Shown here piece by piece: positions 47,786 to 56,313 of a stretch of DNA of 64,000 nt; positions within the stretch are counted from its first letter, which is position 1, and the number at the start of each line of letters is the position of its first letter. The position numbers were made by a program, and so were the translations under genes. Under the pieces are notes generated by a model. It did no database searches, was not told where the DNA came from, and saw only the letters and a list, made by a program, of their open reading frames with translations. This stretch comes from an uncultured Roseburia sp. (GTDB lineage: Bacteria; Bacillota; Clostridia; Lachnospirales; Lachnospiraceae): NCBI GenBank assembly GCA_947573605.1, contig CANPGM010000002.1, forward strand, positions 83,407-147,406, in the 5' to 3' direction.

Positions 47786-48478
47786 CTATTCCTGTCTTGG
47801 GTCGATAATCTTTACAGCGTCAGCCACACGTCCGTACTGGCCCTTTGCCTTTTCCCATGCCGTATTCGGATCATCGCCTTTTTTAATAAAGTCAGTCATT
47901 TTTCCGAGGGAAACAAACTGATATCCGATCACCTCATTGTCTGCATCAAGAGCGATTCCTGTCACATAACCTTCCGCCATCTCCAGATAGCGAACGCCTT
48001 TTTCCTTTGTCGCATACATCGTACCGACCTGAGAACGAAGCCCCTTGCCCAAATCTTCAAGACCTGCGCCGACTGCAAGTCCGTCGTCGGAAAATGCGCT
48101 CTGTGTACGTCCGTATACAATCTGTAAAAACAGCTCTCTCATTGCCGTATTGATTGCATCGCAGACAAGGTCTGTATTTAAAGCCTCAAGAATTGTCTTG
48201 CCCTGTAAAATCTCCGCCGCCATCGCTGCAGAGTGCGTCATACCGGAGCAGCCGATTGTCTCAACCAAAGCCTCTTCAATCACACCATTTTTTACATTTA
48301 ATGAAAGCTTACATGCGCCCTGCTGCGGTGCACACCAGCCAACACCATGTGTAAATCCAGAAATATCCTCAATTTTTTTGGAATGAACCCATTTTCCCTC
48401 TTCCGGGATCGGAGCTGGTTCATGTTTTGCGCCTTTCGCTACCGGACACATGTTTTCAACTTCCTTCGTGTAAATCAT
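47786..48478 (-). CDS. NifU-like iron-sulfur cluster scaffold protein
   Basis: The protein has 230 residues; ATG 48478 has AAGGAG seven bases upstream. The IscU/NifU-type core has ISGFTHGVGWCAPQQGACKLSL, IGCSGMTHSAAMA and further on INTAMRELFLQIVYGRTQ. Cysteines near residues 49, 55, 76 and 105 could bind a cluster. The C-terminal third is an extension beyond IscU. No IscS or SufS desulfurase lies nearby. It and the GGGtGRT gene form a two-gene operon. Confidence 0.85.
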   Translation of the reverse strand: MIYTKEVENMCPVAKGAKHEPAPIPEEGKWVHSKKIEDISGFTHGVGWCAPQQGACKLSLNVKNGVIEEALVETIGCSGMTHSAAMAAEILQGKTILEALNTDLVCDAINTAMRELFLQIVYGRTQSAFSDDGLAVGAGLEDLGKGLRSQVGTMYATKEKGVRYLEMAEGYVTGIALDADNEVIGYQFVSLGKMTDFIKKGDDPNTAWEKAKGQYGRVADAVKIIDPRQE

Positions 48479-48515
48479 TTTAAGACTCCTTTCGCATAGA
48501 TATGTAGTAGGTATC

Positions 48516-48532
48516 TGTTAAATATTTTAACA
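48516..48532. promoter_or_regulatory. Palindrome upstream of the NifU-like gene
   Basis: TGTTAAATATTTTAACA is a perfect 17-bp palindrome. The half-sites look like Rex sites (TGTTAA/TTAACA) but the gap is five bases, not four. It lies about 38 bases upstream of the start codon. Confidence 0.4.
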
Positions 48533-48604
48533 TACTGCAATTATTTTCTCATATTTTTCCAGATTAGTAAAGTCCTTTTTACGTCGCAAAATACGCACCC
48601 CAAC

Positions 48605-49276
48605 TTATTCCCCGCGTTTTCGTACAATCTCGTTTTTATTTTTGTAAACAGAGTCAGCAGGAATTACACCGCGCACCATAGAAAGCGGATAAACGTTTGT
48701 ATGCGGGCCAATTACCGTGCCCGGATTCAACACCGAATTACATCCGATTTCTGCAAAATCTCCAAGCATAGCTCCGAATTTCTTTAATCCTGTTTCAATT
48801 TCCTCTTCGCCGTTTTTTACAACAACAAGCGTTTTGTCGGATTTAACATTTGAAGTAATGGAACCTGCTCCCATATGAGATTTATATCCCAATATAGAAT
48901 CGCCTACATAATTATAATGCGGTACCTGCACCGAATCAAAAATAATATCGTTTTTTAACTCCGTAGAATTGCCGACTACGGAACCTTTACCGACAATTAC
49001 GCTGCCACGGATATATGCGCAGTGTCGGATTTCCGCCTCTTCGTCGATAATGAGCGGACCGTTTAAACAGGCCGTCGGCGCAATTTTTGCACTTTTTGCC
49101 GCCCAAATCTCCTGGCCAAGCATATCAAATTTCTCATGATCCAGCGTCGGCCCAATAGCCCTGATAAAATCGGCGATTCCCTTTAACGCCTCCCACGGAT
49201 AAATAAATTGCTTTAAATACGTTCCTGCAATCGTCTGATTTAAATCATACAGCCGGCAGATTTTTGCATTTTCCAT
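48605..49276 (-). CDS. Left-handed beta-helix acyltransferase-like protein
   Basis: The protein has 223 residues from ATG 49276 (GAGAGGGAAA upstream). Hexapeptide-type repeats run from about 65 to 210 (AKIAPTACLNGPLIIDEEAEI, AYIRGSVIVGKGSVVGNSTEL, VLNPGTVIGPHTNVYPLS). It resembles the C-terminal half of GlmU-like sugar nucleotidyl/acetyltransferases without a nucleotidyltransferase domain. Probably transfers an acyl group to a sugar or nucleotide-sugar; the substrate is unknown. Confidence 0.8.
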   Translation of the reverse strand: MENAKICRLYDLNQTIAGTYLKQFIYPWEALKGIADFIRAIGPTLDHEKFDMLGQEIWAAKSAKIAPTACLNGPLIIDEEAEIRHCAYIRGSVIVGKGSVVGNSTELKNDIIFDSVQVPHYNYVGDSILGYKSHMGAGSITSNVKSDKTLVVVKNGEEEIETGLKKFGAMLGDFAEIGCNSVLNPGTVIGPHTNVYPLSMVRGVIPADSVYKNKNEIVRKRGE

Positions 49277-49388
49277 TTTCCCTCTCATTCCGCCGCCATC
49301 ACGGCTCTATAACAGGTTAAAAGAGCATTTCTTTCAACCGTCTCCCCATTTTGAAGCGCCGCAGCTTCTTTGCTGCACTTTCCATTCA

Positions 49389-49874
49389 TTATCCCAAATG
49401 TTTTACAAATACTTTATCCCCGTTTTTGGCCTTGCATCCCAAAGCTTCCCCGTATCCGTTCTTTTCGTAAAATCGTGCGGCAGTATCTGTCGTCAGGATA
49501 CTTGTATAGATTCCGTTGTCCATGAAATGCTTTTCAGCAAGACGGATGAGCGCGGCGCCGTGACCGTTCTTCCGGTATTCCCCGTCCACCCAAAACTCTC
49601 GTATAAATCCGCAGGTTTCTTCAAAAAACCAGCTTGAAATCTTAATCGAACTAAATTGAAGAAATCCGATAACTTTATCGCCGTCCAAAGTAGTCCTGAC
49701 AAACGCGGCGCCCCCGTCCTCGTTCATTTCCTCAAAGACCGCGTTCCAATCCTCAATGCAATAACCCATATCAGAAAAATATTGCTTGAAGGCCGCCTGA
49801 AACAGCGGATTAGAAAAATCGGATATCATAATATCCGACCAGTTTTGCCCGTCAGCTTCAAATAATTTATTCAT
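49389..49874 (-). CDS. GNAT-family N-acetyltransferase
   Basis: The protein has 161 residues. The acetyl-CoA motif is REFWVDGEYRKNGHGAALIRLAEKHF (about 95-120), followed by the FYEKNGY strand. The substrate is unknown. The start has GGAGG nearby, and a 7-bp inverted repeat (TGGAGGG / CCCTCCA, 49898-49925) lies in the leader, which could affect translation. Confidence 0.85.
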   Translation of the reverse strand: MNKLFEADGQNWSDIMISDFSNPLFQAAFKQYFSDMGYCIEDWNAVFEEMNEDGGAAFVRTTLDGDKVIGFLQFSSIKISSWFFEETCGFIREFWVDGEYRKNGHGAALIRLAEKHFMDNGIYTSILTTDTAARFYEKNGYGEALGCKAKNGDKVFVKHLG

Positions 49875-50029
49875 TCTTTCATCCTCCGAATTTTATTTGG
49901 AGGGTCAAATCTCGTGGGCCCTCCATACACGATTATTTTTCATATAGAATCACCCCTTTCTCTCTTTTTGCAGAAACAGCAGAATTATTATTGCATATCC
50001 GGATAAGAATTGCAAGACGCGTCTTGTCT

Positions 50030-53000
50030 CTATTGACCTTCCGAAAAGTCAAACCGGATATTCCCGTCTTCTAATTTTAAGCAGGCGTCAAATAAATTTC
50101 CGGACTTTGAAGTAAAGCCGGTAATTTTTGCTTCGGTTCTTCCTTTCTCAAAAAGTTCCCGCAGTACGTCCTCCGGCAATTCCACCTTTGCAACCGTACG
50201 CGGCGCCTTAAACCCACAGATGCATTCATAGTTCCATTCGGCTTTTACAAGCATTTGCCCACACTTCGGACACATAAGCGAAGTTTCAACCGGCGCCTGC
50301 TTTTTGGGAAAATCAAACGCTACCCGCCCTTCCGGCGTCAGCATTAGCGGAGCGGAAAACATCATGCCCGTTTTGGCAATAAAGCCCTCTATTACATCTG
50401 TCTTTTTCCGGAGCAATAGCTCTTTTACCTGCGCTTCCGTCAGCTTTACGCCTGCAATAGTTCCGACGGAAAATCTACAGCTATTCGGTTCGCCGCCGGC
50501 ATAGTTGGCACATCCAAAACCAAACGGCGTCTTTACAACGTCGCCGCCGCAGAGCGGACATTTCACATCCTTTACTCTCTGCGCCTCTATCTCGTTAAAA
50601 TCAAACTGAAGTCCCGTTACTTTTCCCGTTTCATCCCGGTTTAACGCAATTCTGGCGTCAAACCGCTTTCCCGACTTTGACTTAAAGCCGCGGATCGTAG
50701 ACGTCCGTCCGTCTTTTAAAAGTTCTCTTACCTGCGTCTCCGTCAGCGTCTTTTCCGCCATTTTTCCGATGGAAAACTTACAGCCTTCTCCTTCGCTCTG
50801 TTTAAAGTTCGCGCAGCCGTATCCGAATGAAGTTTTTACGATTTCTCCGCCGCAAAGCGGGCAGACGGCATCTTTCACTTTTTTTGCCTCTGCATTTTCA
50901 AAGTCGAAAACAATCCGGACTGCGCCCGCTTCGTCCCGCTGCAATGCAAGGCAGGCGTCAAACTTCTTTCCGGACTTAGACTTAAACCCGCGGATTGTCG
51001 CCGTCCTTCCGTTTCGGAGCAATTCTCCAAGCTGTTTTTCATTGATATCTTTTCCGGCGATTTTGCCGACAGAAAAATGGCAGCCGTTTTCTTCGTTTGT
51101 CCGTGTTTCACATGCATATCCAAATCCCGTCTGCTCGATTCTGCCGCCGCACTGCGGACAGGACAAACCTTCTAATTGTCTGGGGCTGTTTTCAGAAAAA
51201 TCAAATCGTATTACAGAATGTCCGGCCTCGTCCTTTGAAAGTACCAGCGCCCCGTCAAACTTCTTTTTTGTTTTTGATAGAAAACCGCTTAAAACACCGG
51301 TTTTTTTCTGTGTGACCAGCGTCGTAAACTCCTCTTCGGTAAGCTCCCGTCCCGCAATCTTGCCAACAGAAAAACGACAGCCGCTCCCGTCCTTCTGGTA
51401 GCCGCTGCAGCCGTATCCAAACGTTGTCGTCATAAGTTCTCTTCCGCAATCCGGACATGGAATGCCAAGCTTCTTTTTCGCGGCGATTCCGCGCGCATTC
51501 TTATTTACAAGCGGTCTGATGCGCGCCAGCAGCGGTTCCTTTAAATCAGACTCCGCCATATGTACGGTTTCCCGCCTGATAAAATCCTCCAGCTTCTTCC
51601 GGTAATCTTCCATAACGACCGTTCCGCCGGTAATTCCGTCAAGTCCCTTCTCCCAGGACGCGCTCATTTTCGGGTTCAGCAGCGCCGGAACGGTCAGACT
51701 GACCACTTCGTACACCATTTCACCTAAGACTTCCGGCGTAAGTACCTGCGTTTTTTTATTCAGATTCAGATAGCCGATACGCACCAGCTTTGCGATAATC
51801 TCAGCCCGCGTGGCGGAAGTCCCGATTCCGGAACCTTTGATTTGAGCGCGAAGTTCTTCCTCCTCAATCAACTGACCCGCATTTTCCATTGCAAGCACCA
51901 TAGAACCGGAGGTATAGCGCTTTGGAGGGGAAGTCTTTCCCTCTCGGATCTCCAATGCTTTCGTCCGGAGTTTCTCGCCCTGATTCAACCGATTTGCCAG
52001 AGAAAAAAGCCCCTGATTTTCCTCTTCCTTCTCCGTTTCGTCCGATTTACCCGTCGTACGTTTCTCCCCCGCAATTTCCAGATATCCGGGCCGATCCAGC
52101 CGCTTTGCCGAAGCAAAGAAAGACTCGGCATACTCCTTTTTTGTTTCGTCCGTATATACAATCCGAAGTGTCAGTTTAACGGTCAGATATTCCGCAGGCG
52201 GATAAAAAATACTTAAAAAACGGCGGACAATCAAGTCGAACACACTTTTGTGAAGCGCCGGTAAAGCATTAAGTGCCGACAACTGTCCCGTTGGTATCAT
52301 CGCATAGTGATCGGTTATTCTGTTATCATCCGTATACTGGGTTTTTGCAAGATTTCGATAAAGTCCCTTTTCCAGGATATGCTCCGCAAATCCGGCTGTG
52401 GGCGGATAATCCTTAAGACCGCGGACGTTTTTTACGATTTCCTTTGCAACCGCAGCAGACAGCACTCTTGCATCCGTTCTCGGATATGTGGTAAGCTTTC
52501 GCTCGTATAAATCCTGAGCGATCTGCAGCGTCTCGTCCGGACTGATTTTAAATCGTCTGGCACATTCCGCCTGCAGCTCCGTCAGATTAAAAAGCAGCGG
52601 CGCTTTTTTCTTCGTTTTTTCCTGCTCGATGGAAGCAACGACAGCATCCTGGCCCGATAACTGTTCTATCAGCTTTTCCGCATCCTTTCGTTCTTTAAAA
52701 CCGTTTTCCTTATATAAAAGCGGAGATTCCAGATACTTTGAGCCCTCCGCTGCTCTCCACTCCCCCGTTACGCCGGATTCCGATTCTTCCGATTCCTTAT
52801 GGAAACGTCCTAAGATGCGGAAAAACGGCGTTTCTTTAAAGTCCCGGATTTCCCGCTCCCGTATCACAGCCATCCCAAGTACGCAGGTCATCACGCGTCC
52901 GACGGCAATCGCAGTATAGCTTTTCGTACCGGCCGCATCGTTTAGCAGATTTCCGTATTTTACCGACATGGCGCGGGAAAAATTAATTCCCATCGCATAA

Positions 53001-53506
53001 TCCTCAATCGTACGCATAATCCCCGACTTTCCGAGATTCGCATAATCGGACATCGGTTTCGCCTCGCGGATTCCCCGTTTGATTTCCTCTTCGGTCTGCG
53101 AATCAATCCAGATACGCAATTCCTTCATTCCTTTTCTCACGCCGCCGAAATTCCGGATATTCTCTTCAATGGTCTGCCCTTCTTTTCCCGCGTCTCCCGC
53201 CCAGTATACGGTGTCGATATCCTCGCGGAACAACATCCGATGTACAATCTCATACTGCTTGCGGACAGCCGGAATTATATTATATTTATACTGTTCCGGA
53301 AGAAACGGCAAATCCTCCAGCTTCCATTTTTTATACCTGACGTCGTATTCTTCCGGGTATACCATCTCGACCAAATGCCCGACGCACCAGGTAATTACCC
53401 AGGCATCATTTTCCAGGCAGCCGTCTTTTCGTCCCGAAACCTTGAGTATCCTTGCAAATTCCTGCGCGACACTCGGCTTTTCCGTTATAATCAATGCCTT
53501 TGCCAC
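50030..53506 (-). CDS. topB: DNA topoisomerase III with five C-terminal zinc-ribbon repeats
   Basis: The protein has 1158 residues, far above the usual 650-730. The TOPRIM domain opens LIITEKPSVAQEFARIL and has YWAGDAGKEGQ. The active-site tyrosine is in TTYPRTDARVL (about residue 340). From residue 684 five repeats of 80-101 residues follow, each with CPxCG...FGYGC...CxFSVGKIAG and a GFKSKSGKxFDA block. The fifth has lost part of its cysteine set. Topoisomerase III decatenates DNA. The extra repeats probably bind DNA or RNA. The gene overlaps nothing and stands next to the degenerate ATPase gene. Confidence 0.95.
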   Translation of the reverse strand: MAKALIITEKPSVAQEFARILKVSGRKDGCLENDAWVITWCVGHLVEMVYPEEYDVRYKKWKLEDLPFLPEQYKYNIIPAVRKQYEIVHRMLFREDIDTVYWAGDAGKEGQTIEENIRNFGGVRKGMKELRIWIDSQTEEEIKRGIREAKPMSDYANLGKSGIMRTIEDYAMGINFSRAMSVKYGNLLNDAAGTKSYTAIAVGRVMTCVLGMAVIREREIRDFKETPFFRILGRFHKESEESESGVTGEWRAAEGSKYLESPLLYKENGFKERKDAEKLIEQLSGQDAVVASIEQEKTKKKAPLLFNLTELQAECARRFKISPDETLQIAQDLYERKLTTYPRTDARVLSAAVAKEIVKNVRGLKDYPPTAGFAEHILEKGLYRNLAKTQYTDDNRITDHYAMIPTGQLSALNALPALHKSVFDLIVRRFLSIFYPPAEYLTVKLTLRIVYTDETKKEYAESFFASAKRLDRPGYLEIAGEKRTTGKSDETEKEEENQGLFSLANRLNQGEKLRTKALEIREGKTSPPKRYTSGSMVLAMENAGQLIEEEELRAQIKGSGIGTSATRAEIIAKLVRIGYLNLNKKTQVLTPEVLGEMVYEVVSLTVPALLNPKMSASWEKGLDGITGGTVVMEDYRKKLEDFIRRETVHMAESDLKEPLLARIRPLVNKNARGIAAKKKLGIPCPDCGRELMTTTFGYGCSGYQKDGSGCRFSVGKIAGRELTEEEFTTLVTQKKTGVLSGFLSKTKKKFDGALVLSKDEAGHSVIRFDFSENSPRQLEGLSCPQCGGRIEQTGFGYACETRTNEENGCHFSVGKIAGKDINEKQLGELLRNGRTATIRGFKSKSGKKFDACLALQRDEAGAVRIVFDFENAEAKKVKDAVCPLCGGEIVKTSFGYGCANFKQSEGEGCKFSIGKMAEKTLTETQVRELLKDGRTSTIRGFKSKSGKRFDARIALNRDETGKVTGLQFDFNEIEAQRVKDVKCPLCGGDVVKTPFGFGCANYAGGEPNSCRFSVGTIAGVKLTEAQVKELLLRKKTDVIEGFIAKTGMMFSAPLMLTPEGRVAFDFPKKQAPVETSLMCPKCGQMLVKAEWNYECICGFKAPRTVAKVELPEDVLRELFEKGRTEAKITGFTSKSGNLFDACLKLEDGNIRFDFSEGQ
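50033..51457 (-). repeat. Five in-frame repeats encoding the topoisomerase III tail
   Basis: Units of about 240-303 bp code for residues 684-782, 783-881, 882-982, 983-1078 and 1079-1158. Units 2 and 3 are the most alike (both have TIRGFKSKSGK); the outer units diverge more. Confidence 0.85.
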
Positions 53507-53550
53507 ATCAATTCCTCCAGCCCGTCATTCTCTGCATTCTGATTTTTACT

Positions 53551-54912
53551 TTAAAGCTCGTTCATATCGATTAACAGGATGGACTTATCCTCTTTTGCCT
53601 TCTTCACAAGCTCCGCCGAAAATCCTCTGGCAGAGAACAAAAAATAATATTTCGCTTTAATTTTTGCCTTCTGCATGTTCGCAGAAAGCGTCTCGCACAT
53701 TTCCAGCGTAAATTCCGGCTCGCTCCAATTACAGCTTCCTACGATATTCTCTCTGACCGCATTCTGAGCGATAATATCGATATTGCCTTCCTTGCCGATC
53801 CAGGTTCCCATTTTTCTGATCTGCATCGGAAGCTTTCCGACCATATTCATAAGCCCGACATATTCCATGCAGACCTCGATAAAATATCTGCCCAGGTAAT
53901 CGTCCAGTCCCGGCGCAATATAGGTATCATAAAATTCTTCGGGCTGCATCAGATAAAGGTCGGATAAATGCGGATAAATAAAACGGAACCAGAAATTTAC
54001 ATAATGATCCTTAATCCGATAAACGCCTTTTTTTGCGTTCTCCCAGCCGCCCGTTTCAAAAGATACAACCTTTTGTATCAGATCAAAAGCAGCAAGATTT
54101 TTTAAATAGACGCTGATTTTGGCTCTCGGATAGCCCGTTTCTTTATAAAGTTCGTTCAGCTTGTCATTGCCGGCCGCTATGTAATATAAAATCGTCTCAT
54201 AGACGCTTAGTTCTCTTAGCTCCGAACGAATGACGTCTTCCGCCGCGCTATTCAGCGGCCCGGTTTGCGACAAAATATTTTTGCACACATTTGTCTTTAT
54301 ATCTGATTTGTCATTCCAGCAATTTACATATCCCGCTACGCCGCCGATAATTCCGTACACCTTAATGCAGTCGCTGACCTGATAGGAAGGAAACGACCGG
54401 ACGACTTCCAGGAAATTCAAATCGCCGATTTTCACTTTTCCGTCCAGAAGCTTCGGCTTTTCCTTCAGATATCTGGAAAGCTCCCGTTCTGCCCAGACGA
54501 TGGAAGAACTGCATAAAAGAATCAGAACGGGACCGGGATAAAGCCGCTTCGCCTTCAGCTTTTCAACCGCATGTAAAAATCCGTCATCCTTTTTTACAAT
54601 ATGCTCAAATTCATCTATGACGACCACCAGTTTACTTGGGTCCCCGCTGCGGACGCGCTTAAAAAACTCCTCATACTGATACTTATGTATTGCGGTAGAA
54701 AACTGTCTGCCCACTTCTTTTCCCATCAGACCAAGCTGCGTTTCTGCCGACGCCTGTCTCGCCCGATAGTAAAAAAATTTCTTTCCGTTTAAAAAGGACC
54801 GAATCAGCCGTTCCTTTTCCGAATTTTCTCTTCCGTACAATACATAAACGCCGTTGCCGCTTTTTTTATAAAGCTCTTCCAATTCTTTTATCACAGATAT
54901 TTTCGCCGCCAT
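53551..54912 (-). CDS. ATPase_2/DUF234-family protein with degenerate motifs
   Basis: The protein has 453 residues from ATG 54912 (GGGAGG seven bases before). It has the order of archaeal-type ATPase_2 plus DUF234: an N-terminal P-loop region, Walker B VVVIDEFEHI (about residue 100), a winged-helix region, and a C-terminal PD-(D/E)xK-like part. The P-loop reads GRENSEKERLIR instead of G-x4-GKT, and the nuclease-like strand reads IDIIAQN...VGSCNW where relatives have GECKW. So ATP binding and cleavage both look weakened. Function is unknown; such proteins can be toxin- or defence-related, or simple regulators. Confidence 0.75.
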   Translation of the reverse strand: MAAKISVIKELEELYKKSGNGVYVLYGRENSEKERLIRSFLNGKKFFYYRARQASAETQLGLMGKEVGRQFSTAIHKYQYEEFFKRVRSGDPSKLVVVIDEFEHIVKKDDGFLHAVEKLKAKRLYPGPVLILLCSSSIVWAERELSRYLKEKPKLLDGKVKIGDLNFLEVVRSFPSYQVSDCIKVYGIIGGVAGYVNCWNDKSDIKTNVCKNILSQTGPLNSAAEDVIRSELRELSVYETILYYIAAGNDKLNELYKETGYPRAKISVYLKNLAAFDLIQKVVSFETGGWENAKKGVYRIKDHYVNFWFRFIYPHLSDLYLMQPEEFYDTYIAPGLDDYLGRYFIEVCMEYVGLMNMVGKLPMQIRKMGTWIGKEGNIDIIAQNAVRENIVGSCNWSEPEFTLEMCETLSANMQKAKIKAKYYFLFSARGFSAELVKKAKEDKSILLIDMNEL

Positions 54913-55014
54913 ATCCATTCCTCCCTGCCGCAGATCCGTCCGTCCGGCTCGTTACTCGTGGAAATAATTATATCACTTTTTAACTATCGGCACAAGATAC
55001 GTTGCCAAAAGAAA

Positions 55015-55051
55015 ACCGGATTGCAAAGAATTTCTTACTCTGCAATCCGGT
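55015..55051 (-). terminator. Intrinsic terminator of asd
   Basis: A perfect 11-bp stem (ACCGGATTGCA / TGCAATCCGGT) with a 15-base loop, read leftward into TTTCTTTT, directly behind the asd stop. Confidence 0.88.
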
Positions 55052-55059
55052 CTGTTGTA

Positions 55060-56151
55060 TTATTTTTTTGTAAGATAGCCCTGCGCTTTTAAAAGCTCGG
55101 CGCAGAGTACGGCTCCGCCTGCCGCGCCCCTTACCGTATTGTGGGATAATCCGACAAACTTCCAGTCATAAACCGAATCTTCCCTGATTCTTCCGACTGA
55201 AACACCCATTCCGTTCTCGTAGTCAACGTCCATACTTACCTGCGGCCTGTTCTCTTCTTCCAAATACCGCAAAAACTGTTTTGGAGCGCTTGGAAGATTG
55301 TATTCCTGAGGCGCACCCTTAAAATCCGCAAGCGCCTGAATCAGCTGCTCCTTTGTCGGCTTTTTGCGAAACTTTACAAATACAGCCGCCGTATGACCGT
55401 TCAAAACCGGAACGCGGATACACTGACAGGTAATCGTTGGCGAAGAAGCCGGTACAATCTCCTTTTTCTCCGAATCAACGGTTCCCCAGATACGAAGAGG
55501 CTCCTTTTCCGATTTCTCCTCCTCCCCCCCGATAAACGGAATAATGTTACCGATCATTTCCGGCCAATCCTTAAATGTCTTTCCCGCTCCCGAAATTGCC
55601 TGGTATGTACAGGCAACCACTTCATACGGTTCGAACTCCTTCCAGGCGGTAAGCACCGGTGCGTAAGACTGGATCGAACAGTTCGGCTTTACCGCTACAA
55701 ATCCGCGCTTTGTACCAAGCCGCTCCCTCTGGTATTTGATGACCTCCATATGTTCCGGATTGATTTCCGGAACTACCATAGGTACGTCCGGCGTCCATCT
55801 GTGAGCGCTGTTATTGGATACAACAGGCGTTTCCGTCTTTGCATACGCCTCTTCAATCTTTTTAATCTCTTCCTTTGTCATATCAACGGCGGAAAAAACA
55901 AAATCTACTTCGGACGCCACTTTTTCTATCTCATTCACATTCATTACCACAAGCTTTTTTACAGCCTCCGGCATCGGCGTATCCATTTTCCAGCGAGTTC
56001 CGACCGCTTCTTCATATGTCCTGCCGGCGCTTCTTTCACTCGCTGCAATTGTCGTAACCTCAAACCACGGATGATTTTCCAGAAGGGCAATAAATCTCTG
56101 TCCGACCATGCCCGTGCCGCCCAAAATACCAACTTTTAACTTTTCACTCAT
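55060..56151 (-). CDS. asd: Aspartate-semialdehyde dehydrogenase
   Basis: The protein has 363 residues from ATG 56151. The NADP fold starts VGILGGTGMVGQRF. The active-site cysteine is in VKPNCSIQSY and the catalytic histidine region in RVPVLNGHTAAVFVKF. It makes aspartate semialdehyde for lysine, threonine, methionine and diaminopimelate. No lysine riboswitch is present in the short leader. It is followed by its own terminator and preceded by argH, which is probably a separate transcript. Confidence 0.96.
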   Translation of the reverse strand: MSEKLKVGILGGTGMVGQRFIALLENHPWFEVTTIAASERSAGRTYEEAVGTRWKMDTPMPEAVKKLVVMNVNEIEKVASEVDFVFSAVDMTKEEIKKIEEAYAKTETPVVSNNSAHRWTPDVPMVVPEINPEHMEVIKYQRERLGTKRGFVAVKPNCSIQSYAPVLTAWKEFEPYEVVACTYQAISGAGKTFKDWPEMIGNIIPFIGGEEEKSEKEPLRIWGTVDSEKKEIVPASSPTITCQCIRVPVLNGHTAAVFVKFRKKPTKEQLIQALADFKGAPQEYNLPSAPKQFLRYLEEENRPQVSMDVDYENGMGVSVGRIREDSVYDWKFVGLSHNTVRGAAGGAVLCAELLKAQGYLTKK

Positions 56152-56313
56152 AACCGTCTGCAATCTCCTCTTAATCTTCGTATTCTCGCTCTGTTTGTCC
56201 GCTATAGACGGACACATGTCGTTATAGTGAATATATTATGCTATTTTGCAAAAAAATGCAAGGTACGTTTCTGTAAAAGTTTCCCGAATATTCTACGCAT
56301 CCTTGTGCATTTC

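Noticed and set aside
50769..51401. Long plus-strand open frame opposite topB
   Set aside because: Antisense to the zinc-repeat region, Ser/Pro-rich without family features; a shadow of the repeats.
56152..56313. Lysine riboswitch or T-box before asd
   Set aside because: The leader is about 160 bases and shows neither the lysine riboswitch core nor a T-box sequence.
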